Of a stretch of 64,000 nucleotides of DNA, positions 16,904 to 24,838 are shown piece by piece. The stretch's first letter is position 1, and each line of letters starts with the position of its first letter. Origin of the DNA: Chitinophaga sp. CF118 (GTDB taxonomy: Bacteria; Bacteroidota; Bacteroidia; Chitinophagales; Chitinophagaceae); NCBI RefSeq assembly GCF_900112615.1, contig NZ_FOMK01000003.1, positions 868,001 through 932,000 on the forward strand, in the 5' to 3' direction. Both the position numbers and the translations under genes were made by a program. The notes beneath the pieces were generated by a model. That model was given only the letters and a program-made list of their open reading frames with translations. It was not told the DNA's origin and searched no databases.

Positions 16904-19900
16904 ATGAAAGAAGTACAGTATATTATTGGTATTGGTGCTTCGGCAGGAGGGATGGCCCAGATCAACACCTTTTTCGATTACACTCCTCTGGATGGTGTTT
17001 CCTATATTATTATTCAGCACTTATCTGCCGATCATAAAAGTATGATGTCTTCTCTGCTGGCCAGGCATAGCAAGCTGAATATCCTGGAAGCAGAACACGG
17101 AATGCTGGTAGAGAAAAATAAAGTATATCTTATTCCCAGCAAAAACAGGATGACTATTAAAGATGGCCGGCTGTTACTAACCGATAAAGAGAAAGGTGTA
17201 AATTTTACCATTAATACCTTTTTCGCTTCACTTGCGGAAGAAAAAGGAGATAAAGCTATTGGCATTATCCTTTCAGGAACAGGAGAGGATGGCACGGAAG
17301 GAATCAAAGCGATCAAAAATTCAGGTGGACTATTAATGGTAAGTAAACCGGAATTAACGGAGTTCGACCAGATGCCATTGAGTGCCATTGCTACAGGACT
17401 GATAGATTATATAGTGTCTCCGGAACAGATGCCTCAGTTCATACAGCGATACGTGAATGGAAAAATATGGAAGGCAGACATGAATATTGATGAAGAGGAT
17501 GAGAAGGTAATGATGGCTATTACCAAACTGATAAAAGATAAATTGCCGGAAGATTTTTCCGGATATAAAAAAGCAACCATACTCCGGAGAATAAAGAGAA
17601 GGGCTTCCCTGTTAAACTTTGTTAATATAGAAAGTTATCTCGATGTGCTGAAAAAAGATACGGCTGAATTACAAAACCTGGTTAAAGATTTTTTAATAAG
17701 TGTGACATCATTTTTCAGAGATAAAGCTGCTTTCCGGATTTTAGAGGAAAGTATTATTCCGGACATAATAGCAGGTAAAGAGAATGAAGATATAAAAATA
17801 TGGGTGGCAGGTTGTGCAACAGGAGAAGAAGCCTATTCTCTGGCAATATTGGTGCGGGAACAGTTAACCGTGGCAAATAAAACGAATAAGATAAAGATCT
17901 TTGCAACAGATATCGACAATGAAGCATTACTGGTTGCCGGAAAAGGATACTATAGTGAAAATATTGAAAAAGATGTATCGCCGGAAAGATTGGCCCGTTT
18001 TTTTTCCAGGGATGGCAAAGGATATAAGGTGAAATATTCCATCCGGGAGATGCTTGTTTTTGCTCATCACGACCTGGTTAAAAATCCTCCTTATTGTAAC
18101 ATCGACTTTATAAGTTGCCGTAATCTACTAATATACATGATCCCCACACTGCAAAGGAAAATATTGAACATGCTGCATTTCGGCATGCGATATGGGGGAT
18201 ATTTATTTTTAGGTCCCAGCGAAAATGTGACCGACTTTACTTCCGACCTGGAAGAAGTAAATAAAAAATGGAAGATCTATAAAAATGTTGTAGCAAAAAG
18301 GAGCATGAGTCTGGAGACTTTTACACCTCCTGCATTAATGGGGGGAAAACTATACGTGATGCCTCCGAAAATGCTGCATAAAAGAAAGAACACAACACTT
18401 CATGTCAATACAGATATGAATATCCTGATTGAGATGGGATATTCCGGTTTGTCGATCGATGAAAATAACCAGGTGTTGAATGTATTTGGAGATAGTACCC
18501 GGTTCCTGAGCCAAAAGATGTTCATTTATCATCTGCCCGATCTATTGTCAGAATCTCTCCAGATAGCATTTGTAACGGCTAGTATAGAAGCCGATAAAAC
18601 AAATAAATTAATATCGGTAAAAGGAATTAAAATAGAAGGTGTCAACTCACCTGTTACGTTATCAGTAAAACCTTTAACCGTCAATGAACAAGGTGATAAA
18701 ACGAGATTAATCCTGTTTTTGGAAGAAGATACAGATAGCAACACAAAACAAACATTTACATTTAATGAAAGCTTTTTTACAGATAAGTATACGGTAAATA
18801 TTAAGGAGGAGCTTAAAGAAACTAAAGAGAAACTGGCTTCGACCCACGAGATACTGAATGTATCCAATGAAAATATGCAATCGTTTAATGAAGAATTACT
18901 TTCTGCTAATGAAGAAATGCAAAGTACCAATGAAGAGATGCAGTCGGTAAATGAAGAATTGCAAACCATTAATACCGAATATCAGTCTAAGATCAGGGAG
19001 CTTTCTAATCTTAATGATGATTTGAATAACTATTTCCGGAGTAACGTGAACGGACAAATATTTGTGAATAAAGAATTACAGCTGATGAAATTTTCGCCGG
19101 GAGCAGAAGCTCATTTTAACCTGCTTGAAATTGATATCGGGCGTCCTTTAAGTAATATTTCAACTAATGTTAAATTTGAAATAATTGAAGCCGATATCAG
19201 GAATGTATTGACAGACGGACTTGTAATTACCAGGGAAATGCAGGCTATTAACGGGAAGTGGTTCCAGGTAATGACCATGCCTTATCTGCGTAATGGTATT
19301 AACGAAACCGATGGTGCCATTATTACCTTCAACGATATTTCGGAATTAAAAAAGATCCAGAAGGAACTTTCAAACAGTAATAAGATCTTAAAAACTATCA
19401 ATACAGATCTGGATAACTTCGTTTTTGCTTCTTCTCATGATCTTCTTAACCCAATGAATAATATTGAGCAGATCATTTACTTCATAAAAGAAAGGGATAA
19501 AATATCAGACGATGAAACAAATGAATATGTAAAGATGTTGTCAACGGCCGTTGGGAAATTCAGGGGCGTAATTAAAGAGATGGCAACAATAGGGAAAATG
19601 GAAAGTGAAATGTTTACCCTGGAAAATATTAGCATTGAAGAGATCATTGAGGAGATTTTAGAAAGTATCAAGTGGAAAATTTCATCGGACCGTGCTACTA
19701 TACAAACCTTCCTGGAAGTTAAAAACATCCATTTCTCCAAAAAGAATTGCAGAAGCATGATCTACAATTTAATTAATAATGCGTTGAAATTTAAATCTCC
19801 TGTCAGACCCCCTGAAATTGTAATTTCAACGAAAGACCAGCCTGATTATATTCTTTTATCGGTTAGGGATAATGGTATTGGAATAAGTAAAAGCAAAATT

Positions 19901-20110
19901 GACAGCATCTTTAAAATGTACAAACAAGTGAATGCGGGCTCAAAAGGGCAGGGATTGGGTTTGTTTCTGATAAATAAAATTATTGATGGTTCCGGAGGAA
20001 AAGTGGAGGTTGAAAGTGAACCGGGAGTTGGTACCGAATTCAGACTATACATAAAGAAGAAAACAATTACTCAGGACGTTGATAGTCCCAACTACATTGA
20101 GCTTGTTTAA
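16904..20110 (+). CDS. CheB-CheR-PAS-histidine kinase fusion, copy 2
   Basis: 1068 aa, colinear with the 9851 gene without obvious large gaps, and 14 residues longer at the C-terminus. The CheB triad Ser13, His39 and Asp129 (SGTGEDGT) is intact. The CheR SAM motif GCATGEEAY, 'FATDIDNEAL' and 'NIDFISCRNLL' are present. The NEEMQSTNEEMQSVNEEL coiled coil is identical in core. The kinase has H-box SSHDLLNPM, N-box YNLINNALKF, DNGIGI and GQGLGLFLINKIID, so both copies look catalytically competent. The most diverged parts are the CheR to coiled-coil linker and the PAS-proximal region, where sensing differences would arise. It precedes a serine hydrolase by 123 bp. Confidence 0.93.
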   Translation: MKEVQYIIGIGASAGGMAQINTFFDYTPLDGVSYIIIQHLSADHKSMMSSLLARHSKLNILEAEHGMLVEKNKVYLIPSKNRMTIKDGRLLLTDKEKGVNFTINTFFASLAEEKGDKAIGIILSGTGEDGTEGIKAIKNSGGLLMVSKPELTEFDQMPLSAIATGLIDYIVSPEQMPQFIQRYVNGKIWKADMNIDEEDEKVMMAITKLIKDKLPEDFSGYKKATILRRIKRRASLLNFVNIESYLDVLKKDTAELQNLVKDFLISVTSFFRDKAAFRILEESIIPDIIAGKENEDIKIWVAGCATGEEAYSLAILVREQLTVANKTNKIKIFATDIDNEALLVAGKGYYSENIEKDVSPERLARFFSRDGKGYKVKYSIREMLVFAHHDLVKNPPYCNIDFISCRNLLIYMIPTLQRKILNMLHFGMRYGGYLFLGPSENVTDFTSDLEEVNKKWKIYKNVVAKRSMSLETFTPPALMGGKLYVMPPKMLHKRKNTTLHVNTDMNILIEMGYSGLSIDENNQVLNVFGDSTRFLSQKMFIYHLPDLLSESLQIAFVTASIEADKTNKLISVKGIKIEGVNSPVTLSVKPLTVNEQGDKTRLILFLEEDTDSNTKQTFTFNESFFTDKYTVNIKEELKETKEKLASTHEILNVSNENMQSFNEELLSANEEMQSTNEEMQSVNEELQTINTEYQSKIRELSNLNDDLNNYFRSNVNGQIFVNKELQLMKFSPGAEAHFNLLEIDIGRPLSNISTNVKFEIIEADIRNVLTDGLVITREMQAINGKWFQVMTMPYLRNGINETDGAIITFNDISELKKIQKELSNSNKILKTINTDLDNFVFASSHDLLNPMNNIEQIIYFIKERDKISDDETNEYVKMLSTAVGKFRGVIKEMATIGKMESEMFTLENISIEEIIEEILESIKWKISSDRATIQTFLEVKNIHFSKKNCRSMIYNLINNALKFKSPVRPPEIVISTKDQPDYILLSVRDNGIGISKSKIDSIFKMYKQVNAGSKGQGLGLFLINKIIDGSGGKVEVESEPGVGTEFRLYIKKKTITQDVDSPNYIELV

Positions 20111-20165
20111 AGATTGTACCATTTAAATTGATACGAACATATTTCTTATGAATTTTACCGGTCAA

Positions 20166-20186
20166 TTTATCAGCTTCCCGGTGAAA
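20166..20186. promoter_or_regulatory. Near-palindrome upstream of the serine hydrolase
   Basis: TTTATCAGCTTCCCGGTGAA (with a further A) resembles the motif at 16718. It lies 47 bp before the serine hydrolase start at 20234 and 55 bp after the kinase stop. It could be an operator or a short attenuator stem. Confidence 0.35.
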
Positions 20187-20233
20187 TATGCTCCATCAAC
20201 AGCGATATTTGTTTTATTTTGAAGAAAAAAACA

Positions 20234-21280
20234 ATGAGGAGATTCTTATTATGCCTCCTTTTCCTTTATTGCGGAAACGTAGCCGGACAGCAATATAATT
20301 TTACTCCGGTAGATAACTACCTGGAACAAAACGCTGAAATTTATAAAGATAATGTAGTAGTGCTGGTATCTCAGCATGGGAAACTCATTTACAAAAAAGA
20401 AATTAACCTGCGGGCGACTGACAGGCGGGTAATTGCTTCTGCTTCCAAATGGTTATCCGGCGCAGTGATTATGGCATTGGTGGATGATGGGAAGTTAGCC
20501 TTAACAGATACTGTCGGTAAATTCCTGCCTATCTTCACCTTGTATCATAAGGGAAATATTACAATCAGGCAGTTGTTCTCTCATACTTCCGGTTTTCCGG
20601 GTAATTCACCTGAACGATATGAATACAGCCGGATACTGACTATGGCGGAGGCCGTAGATTCGATTGCTGTTCATACGGCCATGATCCATCCGCCAGGTAC
20701 TACATTTAATTATGGGAGTGTAAGTATGCAGATTGCCGGCCGGATAGCGGAAGTAGTTACTGGCAAATCCTGGCAAACGCTGTTCAACGAAAAGATAGCT
20801 ATTCCCTGCGATCTGAGTGCCAGTTATAATATGCTGATGAATTTTCGTAACCCATTACTGGCAGGTGGTGTCCGCACTTCTGCGGAAGACTATCTGCATT
20901 TCCTGGAAATGATTGTCAATAAAGGGCGGTATCATAACAAGCAGGTTTTAAGTAAAAATGCGGTTGAAGAGATGTTAAAAGACCAAACCAATGGTGCTGT
21001 TATTGACGATACTCCTTATCTGGTTAATCCTTATTCACCTACGCCGGACAAGCCTGTCAGATATGGTATCGGAAACTGGATTGACGTGGTTACTCCATCG
21101 GGGCAGGTACTTGAAACCAGCAGTCCGGGTGCTTTTGGTACGCATCCGTGGCAGGATGAAAAAAACGGTATCGCTGGTATTATCTTTACGCTTTCAGATA
21201 TTAAAACTACAGCCAAATATAGTCTTCGCATCCGGGAAATGATCCGGGGGATTGTTGCCCATAATGTCACAGCAGAGTAG
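20234..21280 (+). CDS. Serine hydrolase (beta-lactamase-like, S12 family), secreted
   Basis: 348 aa from ATG 20234. A TTG at 20219 would add five residues (MKKKT) and cannot be excluded. A signal peptide with hydrophobic core FLLCLLFLYCGNVAGQQ is cleaved about residue 19. The nucleophile motif SxxK is Ser-Ala-Ser-Lys (IASASKWLSG). 'FNYGSVSMQIAGRI' supplies the Tyr of the second motif (Y-G-S). 'GALTxxDLxK'-like 'DDGKLALTDTVGKFLPIF' and 'TIRQLFSHTSGFPG' are standard landmarks of the class C/S12 group. These enzymes include peptidases and esterases; actual beta-lactamase activity is not implied. It would be periplasmic. It is the last gene before the repeat region. Confidence 0.88.
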   Translation: MRRFLLCLLFLYCGNVAGQQYNFTPVDNYLEQNAEIYKDNVVVLVSQHGKLIYKKEINLRATDRRVIASASKWLSGAVIMALVDDGKLALTDTVGKFLPIFTLYHKGNITIRQLFSHTSGFPGNSPERYEYSRILTMAEAVDSIAVHTAMIHPPGTTFNYGSVSMQIAGRIAEVVTGKSWQTLFNEKIAIPCDLSASYNMLMNFRNPLLAGGVRTSAEDYLHFLEMIVNKGRYHNKQVLSKNAVEEMLKDQTNGAVIDDTPYLVNPYSPTPDKPVRYGIGNWIDVVTPSGQVLETSSPGAFGTHPWQDEKNGIAGIIFTLSDIKTTAKYSLRIREMIRGIVAHNVTAE

Positions 21281-21289
21281 TGGGATTAG

Positions 21290-22128
21290 ATGATTTCTAA
21301 TAATCAATAAATACACTGCGCCTGCCTGTTTAGTTTTTTAACTTAGCTTTGGAATGAGATTTTAGATTAGATGTTTATTGAACTTCACCTGTTCATCACG
21401 GCAGACAAGGTGTATTTATTAATCATTAGCAATCCCGCTTTATCAGACATTTACTTAGTTCCGGAATTACTCCATCCGAAAGTTCCGAAGTTACCTGGAA
21501 AGATATCTTTACTGGATTGCTAATAATCAATAAATACACTGCGTCTGCCTGTTTAGTTTTTTAATTTAGCTTTGGGATAATATTTTGGATTAGATGTTTA
21601 TTGAACTTCACCTGTTCATCACGGCAGACAAGGTGTATTTGTTGATCATTAGCAATCCCCGCTATATCAGACCTTTACTTAGTTCCGGAACTACCCTATC
21701 CGAAAGTTCCGAAGTTACCTGAAAAGATATCTTTACTGGATTGCTAATGATCAATAAATACACTGCGTCTGCCTGTTTAGTTTTTTTAATTTAGCTTTGG
21801 GATAATATTTTGGATTAGATGTTTATTGAACTTCACCTGTTCATCACGGCAGACAAGGTGTATTTATTAATCATTAGCAATCCCACTTTATCAGACCTTT
21901 ACTTAGTTCCGGAACTACTCCATCCGAAAGTTCCGAAGTTACCTGAAAAGATATCTTTACTGGATTGCTAATGATCAATAAATACACTGCGTCTGCCTGT
22001 TTAGTTTTTTAATTTAGCTTTAGAATGAGATTTTGGATTAGATGTTTATTGAACTTCACCTGTTCATCACGGCAGACAAGGTGTATTTATTGACCATTAG
22101 CAATTCCACTTTATCAAACATTTACATG
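21290..22128. repeat. 224-bp tandem repeat array with long inverted arms (about 3.7 copies)
   Basis: The landmark TCAATAAATACACTGCG recurs at 21303, 21527, 21751 and 21975, exactly 224 bp apart, and the intervening sequence is nearly identical by eye. The fourth unit breaks off near 22128. Each unit contributes a 36-nt left arm (for example 21514-21549, starting GGATTGCTAATAATCAATAA) that pairs with a 36-nt right arm (21623-21658) with about four mismatches around a 73-nt loop. The equivalent stem-loops are 21738-21883 and 21962-22106, with a degenerate first copy at 21290-21435. Between stem-loops sits a shorter palindromic patch around AGTTCCGGAACT. 224 is not a multiple of three and the units contain stops in all frames I checked, so it is non-coding. 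Confidence 0.93.
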
Positions 22129-22142
22129 TATTACTTTAAAGT

Positions 22143-22378
22143 CCTGAAGGTTTCGGGTTCTATGTAGCATTGGATTATAGCTGTAGCCCCTAAGTTCTGT
22201 AGCTTTCAAGATTCTATGTAGTATAGGATTATACTGTAGCCCCTAAGTTCCGTAGCTTTCAAGGTTCGATGTAGTATAGGATTATAGCTGTAGACCCTAA
22301 GTCCCGTAGCTTTCAAGGTTCAATGTAGTATAGGATTATAGCTGTAGACCCTAAGTCCCGAAGCTTTCAGGTTTCATG
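22143..22378. repeat. 54-bp tandem repeat array (about 4.3 copies)
   Basis: AGCTTTCAAG-type landmarks occur at 22201, 22254, 22308 and 22362, periods 53, 54 and 54, with a diverged partial copy from about 22143. The unit contains ATGTAGTATAGGATTATAGC and TGTAGACCCTAAGTCCCG. The array begins 15 bp after the 224-bp array and ends about 34 bp beyond the stop of the minus-strand XRE gene. The one-base period slip and lack of a start codon argue against coding. Confidence 0.9.
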
Positions 22379-22411
22379 GATTTCTCTGATTTTAAGATGT
22401 TGTCCAGTTTT

Positions 22412-22612
22412 CTAATCATCATCTTCCAACACAAATAAATCTTCTACAGATATCCCGAATACTCTGGCAATTTTTATGGCCAATATACAGGATGGCATAA
22501 ATTTCCCCGACTCTATCGAGTGGATGGTTTGACGTGATACCTGTGTTCTTTCAGCCAGATCCTGTTGAGATAAATTAATACGAGCTCTTTCTACTTTTAT
22601 AGTATTCTTCAT
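22412..22612 (-). CDS. XRE family helix-turn-helix regulator (small, Cro/C1 type)
   Basis: 66 aa, essentially one HTH_3 domain: 'IKVERARINLSQQDLAERTQVSRQTIHSIESGKFMPSCILAIKIARVFGISVEDLF', with recognition helix SRQTIHSIES. This minimal form normally pairs with a membrane protein in Bacteroidota and Firmicutes, and here the membrane protein gene ends 102 bp upstream. The acidic tail is LEDDD. It likely represses its own two-gene unit. Two direct repeats of ATGCAGGCAAGTAT lie just upstream of its start. Confidence 0.9.
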   Translation of the reverse strand: MKNTIKVERARINLSQQDLAERTQVSRQTIHSIESGKFMPSCILAIKIARVFGISVEDLFVLEDDD

Positions 22613-22629
22613 AATTGTACGTATTCTTC

Positions 22630-22662
22630 ATGCAGGCAAGTATAATTTATGCAGGCAAGTAT
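22630..22662. repeat. Direct repeat pair upstream of the XRE gene
   Basis: ATGCAGGCAAGTAT occurs at 22630-22643 and again at 22649-22662. The surrounding GTATTCTTCA also repeats at 22621 and 22659. The pair sits in the 102-bp gap between the membrane protein stop and the XRE start and could be an operator or a small slippage product. Confidence 0.5.
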
Positions 22663-22714
22663 TCTTCATAACTGCTTTTCAATACAGCCCAATTAATTAT
22701 CAGCTTGATTATAC

Positions 22715-23356
22715 CTATTTTTTCCAATGCAGCTGAACCGTCCCTAAAAAAATACTTAAGCCTATAAGTACCACAACAGCTAATGAAAGCTGGGAAGGGT
22801 GATGTATTGCCATATAAGGAATTGTTCCTCCTGCCAGAGCACTTATTATCGTTGTCCAAATAGTAAATGTTTTAAAGTTCTTTTTACCATATACTGCTAA
22901 CTGCTCTTCATTAAGATAAACGATCTGGGAATCCCTGTAGAGACAAAGCCGGAACAGCAGCAGATAATATCCTTGCATAATAAGCGTGAAAATTAACAGG
23001 TTAGGGCTATCTTTCATAATTAAACCCATTAAACAAGCCAATATAACCATCGTGCGAAGAGTATGCTTTGAGACATAATTCTTAATTCTTTCAATTCGTT
23101 CATCCTCATTTTTTGTCTGGCCGAATATAATTGGTGCAATTCCCCAATTCAAAAGAAATAAAAGGATTTTATTCAAGGTCATGCCCATAGAATGAATAAT
23201 GTCTATGAGGGTATTCCCAAAACTGATCCGCAGTATTAAATTATAAATAATTCCCTCTATCCAGGGAGAGAACAATAACATCAAAAGGGCTGAAAAAGAG
23301 ATAATTATCCCTGCTTTTTTATAAGGTTGCCAAATTTCGTATGTCGATTTTTTCAT
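22715..23356 (-). CDS. Multi-pass membrane protein of unknown function, partner of XRE regulator
   Basis: 213 aa with about six hydrophobic segments: 'AGIIISFSALLMLLFSPW', 'LNKILLFLLNWGIAPIIFG', 'TMVILACLMGLIM', 'LLIFTLIMQGYYLLLF', 'TFTIWTTIISALAGGTIPY' and 'LSLAVVVLIGLSIFLGTV'. A short basic N-terminus and a charged loop (TKNEDERIERIKNY) follow. I do not recognise the family with confidence; the layout resembles small membrane proteins found with YdeK/YozG-type XRE regulators. It precedes the XRE gene in transcription order. A 9-bp inverted repeat ATGTAAAGT/ACTTTACAT lies just upstream of its start. Confidence 0.75.
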   Translation of the reverse strand: MKKSTYEIWQPYKKAGIIISFSALLMLLFSPWIEGIIYNLILRISFGNTLIDIIHSMGMTLNKILLFLLNWGIAPIIFGQTKNEDERIERIKNYVSKHTLRTMVILACLMGLIMKDSPNLLIFTLIMQGYYLLLFRLCLYRDSQIVYLNEEQLAVYGKKNFKTFTIWTTIISALAGGTIPYMAIHHPSQLSLAVVVLIGLSIFLGTVQLHWKK

Positions 23357-23361
23357 AAGAA

Positions 23362-23401
23362 ATGTAAAGTTTACTTGTCAAATGTAGCTAATACTTTACA
23401 T
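23362..23401 (-). promoter_or_regulatory. Inverted repeat upstream of the membrane protein gene
   Basis: ATGTAAAGT (23362-23370) and ACTTTACAT (23393-23401) are perfect 9-bp arms separated by 22 nt, starting 6 bp upstream of the start codon at 23356. The arm length and spacing fit an operator for the neighbouring XRE protein. Confidence 0.45.
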
Positions 23402-23547
23402 ATTTAACCCCTTTTTAAAATAAATCTTATAATGACTTCCTTGTTTTTTTATTATGGGTTAACAAACAATCTGTTATATTATTTGTTATAATTCTCGCTG
23501 TTATAAACCGTCATGAGAAATATATACAAAGAATTATGAAGTATTTA

Positions 23548-23862
23548 ATGATCAGACAAACATATTTATATACACCAATCATCAATCTTATAAATATTAA
23601 TGATCAGGCAAACATATTTATATACACCAATCATCAATCTTATAAATATTAATGACCAGGCAAACATATTTATATACACCAATCATCAATCTTATAAATA
23701 TTAATGATTGAAGACAAACATATTTATATACACCAATCATCAATCTTATAAATATTAATGACCAGGCAAACATATTTATATACACCAATCATCAATCTTA
23801 TAAATATTAATGATCAGGCAAACATATTTATATACACCAATTATCAATCTTTTAAATTAATG
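23548..23862. repeat. 52-bp tandem repeat array (6 copies) immediately upstream of the VOC gene
   Basis: The landmark AAACATATTTATATACACC recurs at 23558, 23610, 23662, 23716, 23768 and 23820, with periods 52, 52, 54, 52 and 52. Each unit continues AATCATCAATCTTATAAATA then TTAATGATCAGGC. The final unit is diverged (TTATCAATCTTTTAAATTAA) and runs directly into the ATG at 23865. There are no unique spacers, so it is not a CRISPR array. The period is not a multiple of three. Confidence 0.95.
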
Positions 23863-23864
23863 TT

Positions 23865-24263
23865 ATGGAAAAATTAAGTGCCAAAACAAACGCGTTGAAT
23901 TGGTTTGAAATACCAGTTACCAACACTGCAAGAGCAAAGAAATTTTATGAAACTATCATGGATGTACAGATGGATACACAAGAAATGATGGGCATGGAAA
24001 TGACCTCTTTCCCGTATGATATGGAATCAAATTCCGGTAAAGTTTCTGGTGCACTTGTAAAAAGTGAAATGCACAAGCCAGATATGGATGGAGTTATTGT
24101 TTATCTCAATGCCAATCCTGCGATACAAACAGTTTTAGATAAAATAGAGGCTGCTGGCGGCAAGATAATTATGCCCAGAACACTAATTAATGAACAGATA
24201 GGCTATATGGCCTTCTTCACAGACTCAGAAGGCAATCGTATGGCACTTCATGCAGGAAATTAA
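23865..24263 (+). CDS. VOC family protein (glyoxalase/bleomycin-resistance fold)
   Basis: 132 aa. Opens 'ALNWFEIPVTNTARAKKFYETIMDVQM', the first beta-alpha-beta-beta-beta module with the typical FYE helix, and closes 'IGYMAFFTDSEGNRMALHAG', the second module with the metal-side Glu (SEGNRM). 'VIVYLNANPAIQTVLDKIEAAGGKIIMPRTLI' is the middle strand-helix. The protein matches small secondary-metabolism or stress VOC proteins; the substrate is unknown. Its start codon abuts the 52-bp array, whose units therefore occupy its promoter and 5' leader. Confidence 0.9.
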   Translation: MEKLSAKTNALNWFEIPVTNTARAKKFYETIMDVQMDTQEMMGMEMTSFPYDMESNSGKVSGALVKSEMHKPDMDGVIVYLNANPAIQTVLDKIEAAGGKIIMPRTLINEQIGYMAFFTDSEGNRMALHAGN

Positions 24264-24361
24264 GATTTGGTTTCATTATGAATGAAGTAAATAGAGCACG
24301 TGAAATTGCTTATAAAAATAGAAGATGATGTCTCAAAACTATATTTTCTTTTTCAACATAA

Positions 24362-24490
24362 AAACTCAATGAAACCTACATAGATAAAGTTTACAAACGA
24401 GGACGAAAATCTTTTAATCCGGTCAGAAACCATTATGTTAAGCTATTTTATAAATTGATTGATTTATTACTATTGGGAATAGACCCTTAA
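24362..24490 (+). other. Short open frame of unclear status before a terminator hairpin
   Basis: A frame from 24362 to the stop at 24488-24490 reads 'LNETYIDKVYKRGRKSFNPV' and continues through a hydrophobic 'LIDLLLLGIDP' end. It has no ATG and is preceded by a stop. Ending right at a strong hairpin, it looks like the surviving 3' end of a degraded gene, possibly of mobile-element origin. I could not match it to a family by eye. Confidence 0.25.
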
Positions 24491-24527
24491 AAAAGAGGCT
24501 GTCAAAAGTAATGAACAGCCTCTTTTT
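24490..24527. terminator. Strong hairpin with A/T flanks
   Basis: AAAAAGAGGCTGT (24490-24502) pairs with ACAGCCTCTTTTT (24515-24527) through 13 bp with a 12-nt loop. It is followed by TATT on the plus strand and preceded by an A-run, so it can work both ways. It ends whatever transcript comes from the VOC side. Confidence 0.75.
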
Positions 24528-24624
24528 ATTCGGGTACCTGATGGAGACGCATAGTCATTTACGCGATTCTCAGGTCCTATTTTTATTTTTTACAACCTCT
24601 TTTTTTGAGACTATAAAATTTTCT

Positions 24625-24806
24625 GTGTTACTGGTTTAGTGTTACTGGTTTAGTATTACTGGCTTAGTATTACTGGCTTAGTGTTACTGGCTTAGTGTTA
24701 CTGGTTCTGTGTTACTGGTTCTGTGTTACTGGTTCTGTGTTACTGGTTTAGTGTTACTGGTTTAGTGTTACTGGTTTAGTGTTACTGGTTTAGTGTTAAT
24801 GGTTTA
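24625..24806. repeat. 14-bp minisatellite, 13 tandem copies
   Basis: GTGTTACTGGTTTA starts at 24625 and repeats every 14 bp to 24806. Variants are GTATTACTGGCTTA (copies 3-4), GTGTTACTGGCTTA (copy 5), GTGTTACTGGTTCT (copies 6-8) and a final GTGTTAATGGTTTA. Variant types are clustered, which is what slippage-driven expansion leaves. The array lies 32 bp past the minus-strand stop of the GH2 gene, so it is in that transcript's 3' region. Fourteen is not a multiple of three and TAG stops recur. Confidence 0.97.
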
Positions 24807-24838
24807 TTAGGGAGTATAATCTGGATAAGCCTTATTAT

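Noticed and set aside
9851..20110. A recent identical duplication of the CheB-CheR kinases
   Set aside because: The proteins differ throughout at many positions, so the duplication is old, although the motifs are the same.
20234..21280. A true beta-lactamase
   Set aside because: The family includes many esterases and peptidases; nothing visible in this protein singles out beta-lactam hydrolysis.
21290..22128. A repeat-rich coding gene
   Set aside because: A 224-bp period is not divisible by three and every frame I read meets stops.
23548..23862. CRISPR array
   Set aside because: The 52-bp units are contiguous with no unique spacers, and no cas genes are visible.
24362..24490. A recognisable transposase fragment
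   Set aside because: The 41-residue frame next to a hairpin looks like a remnant but shows no transposase motif I could name.
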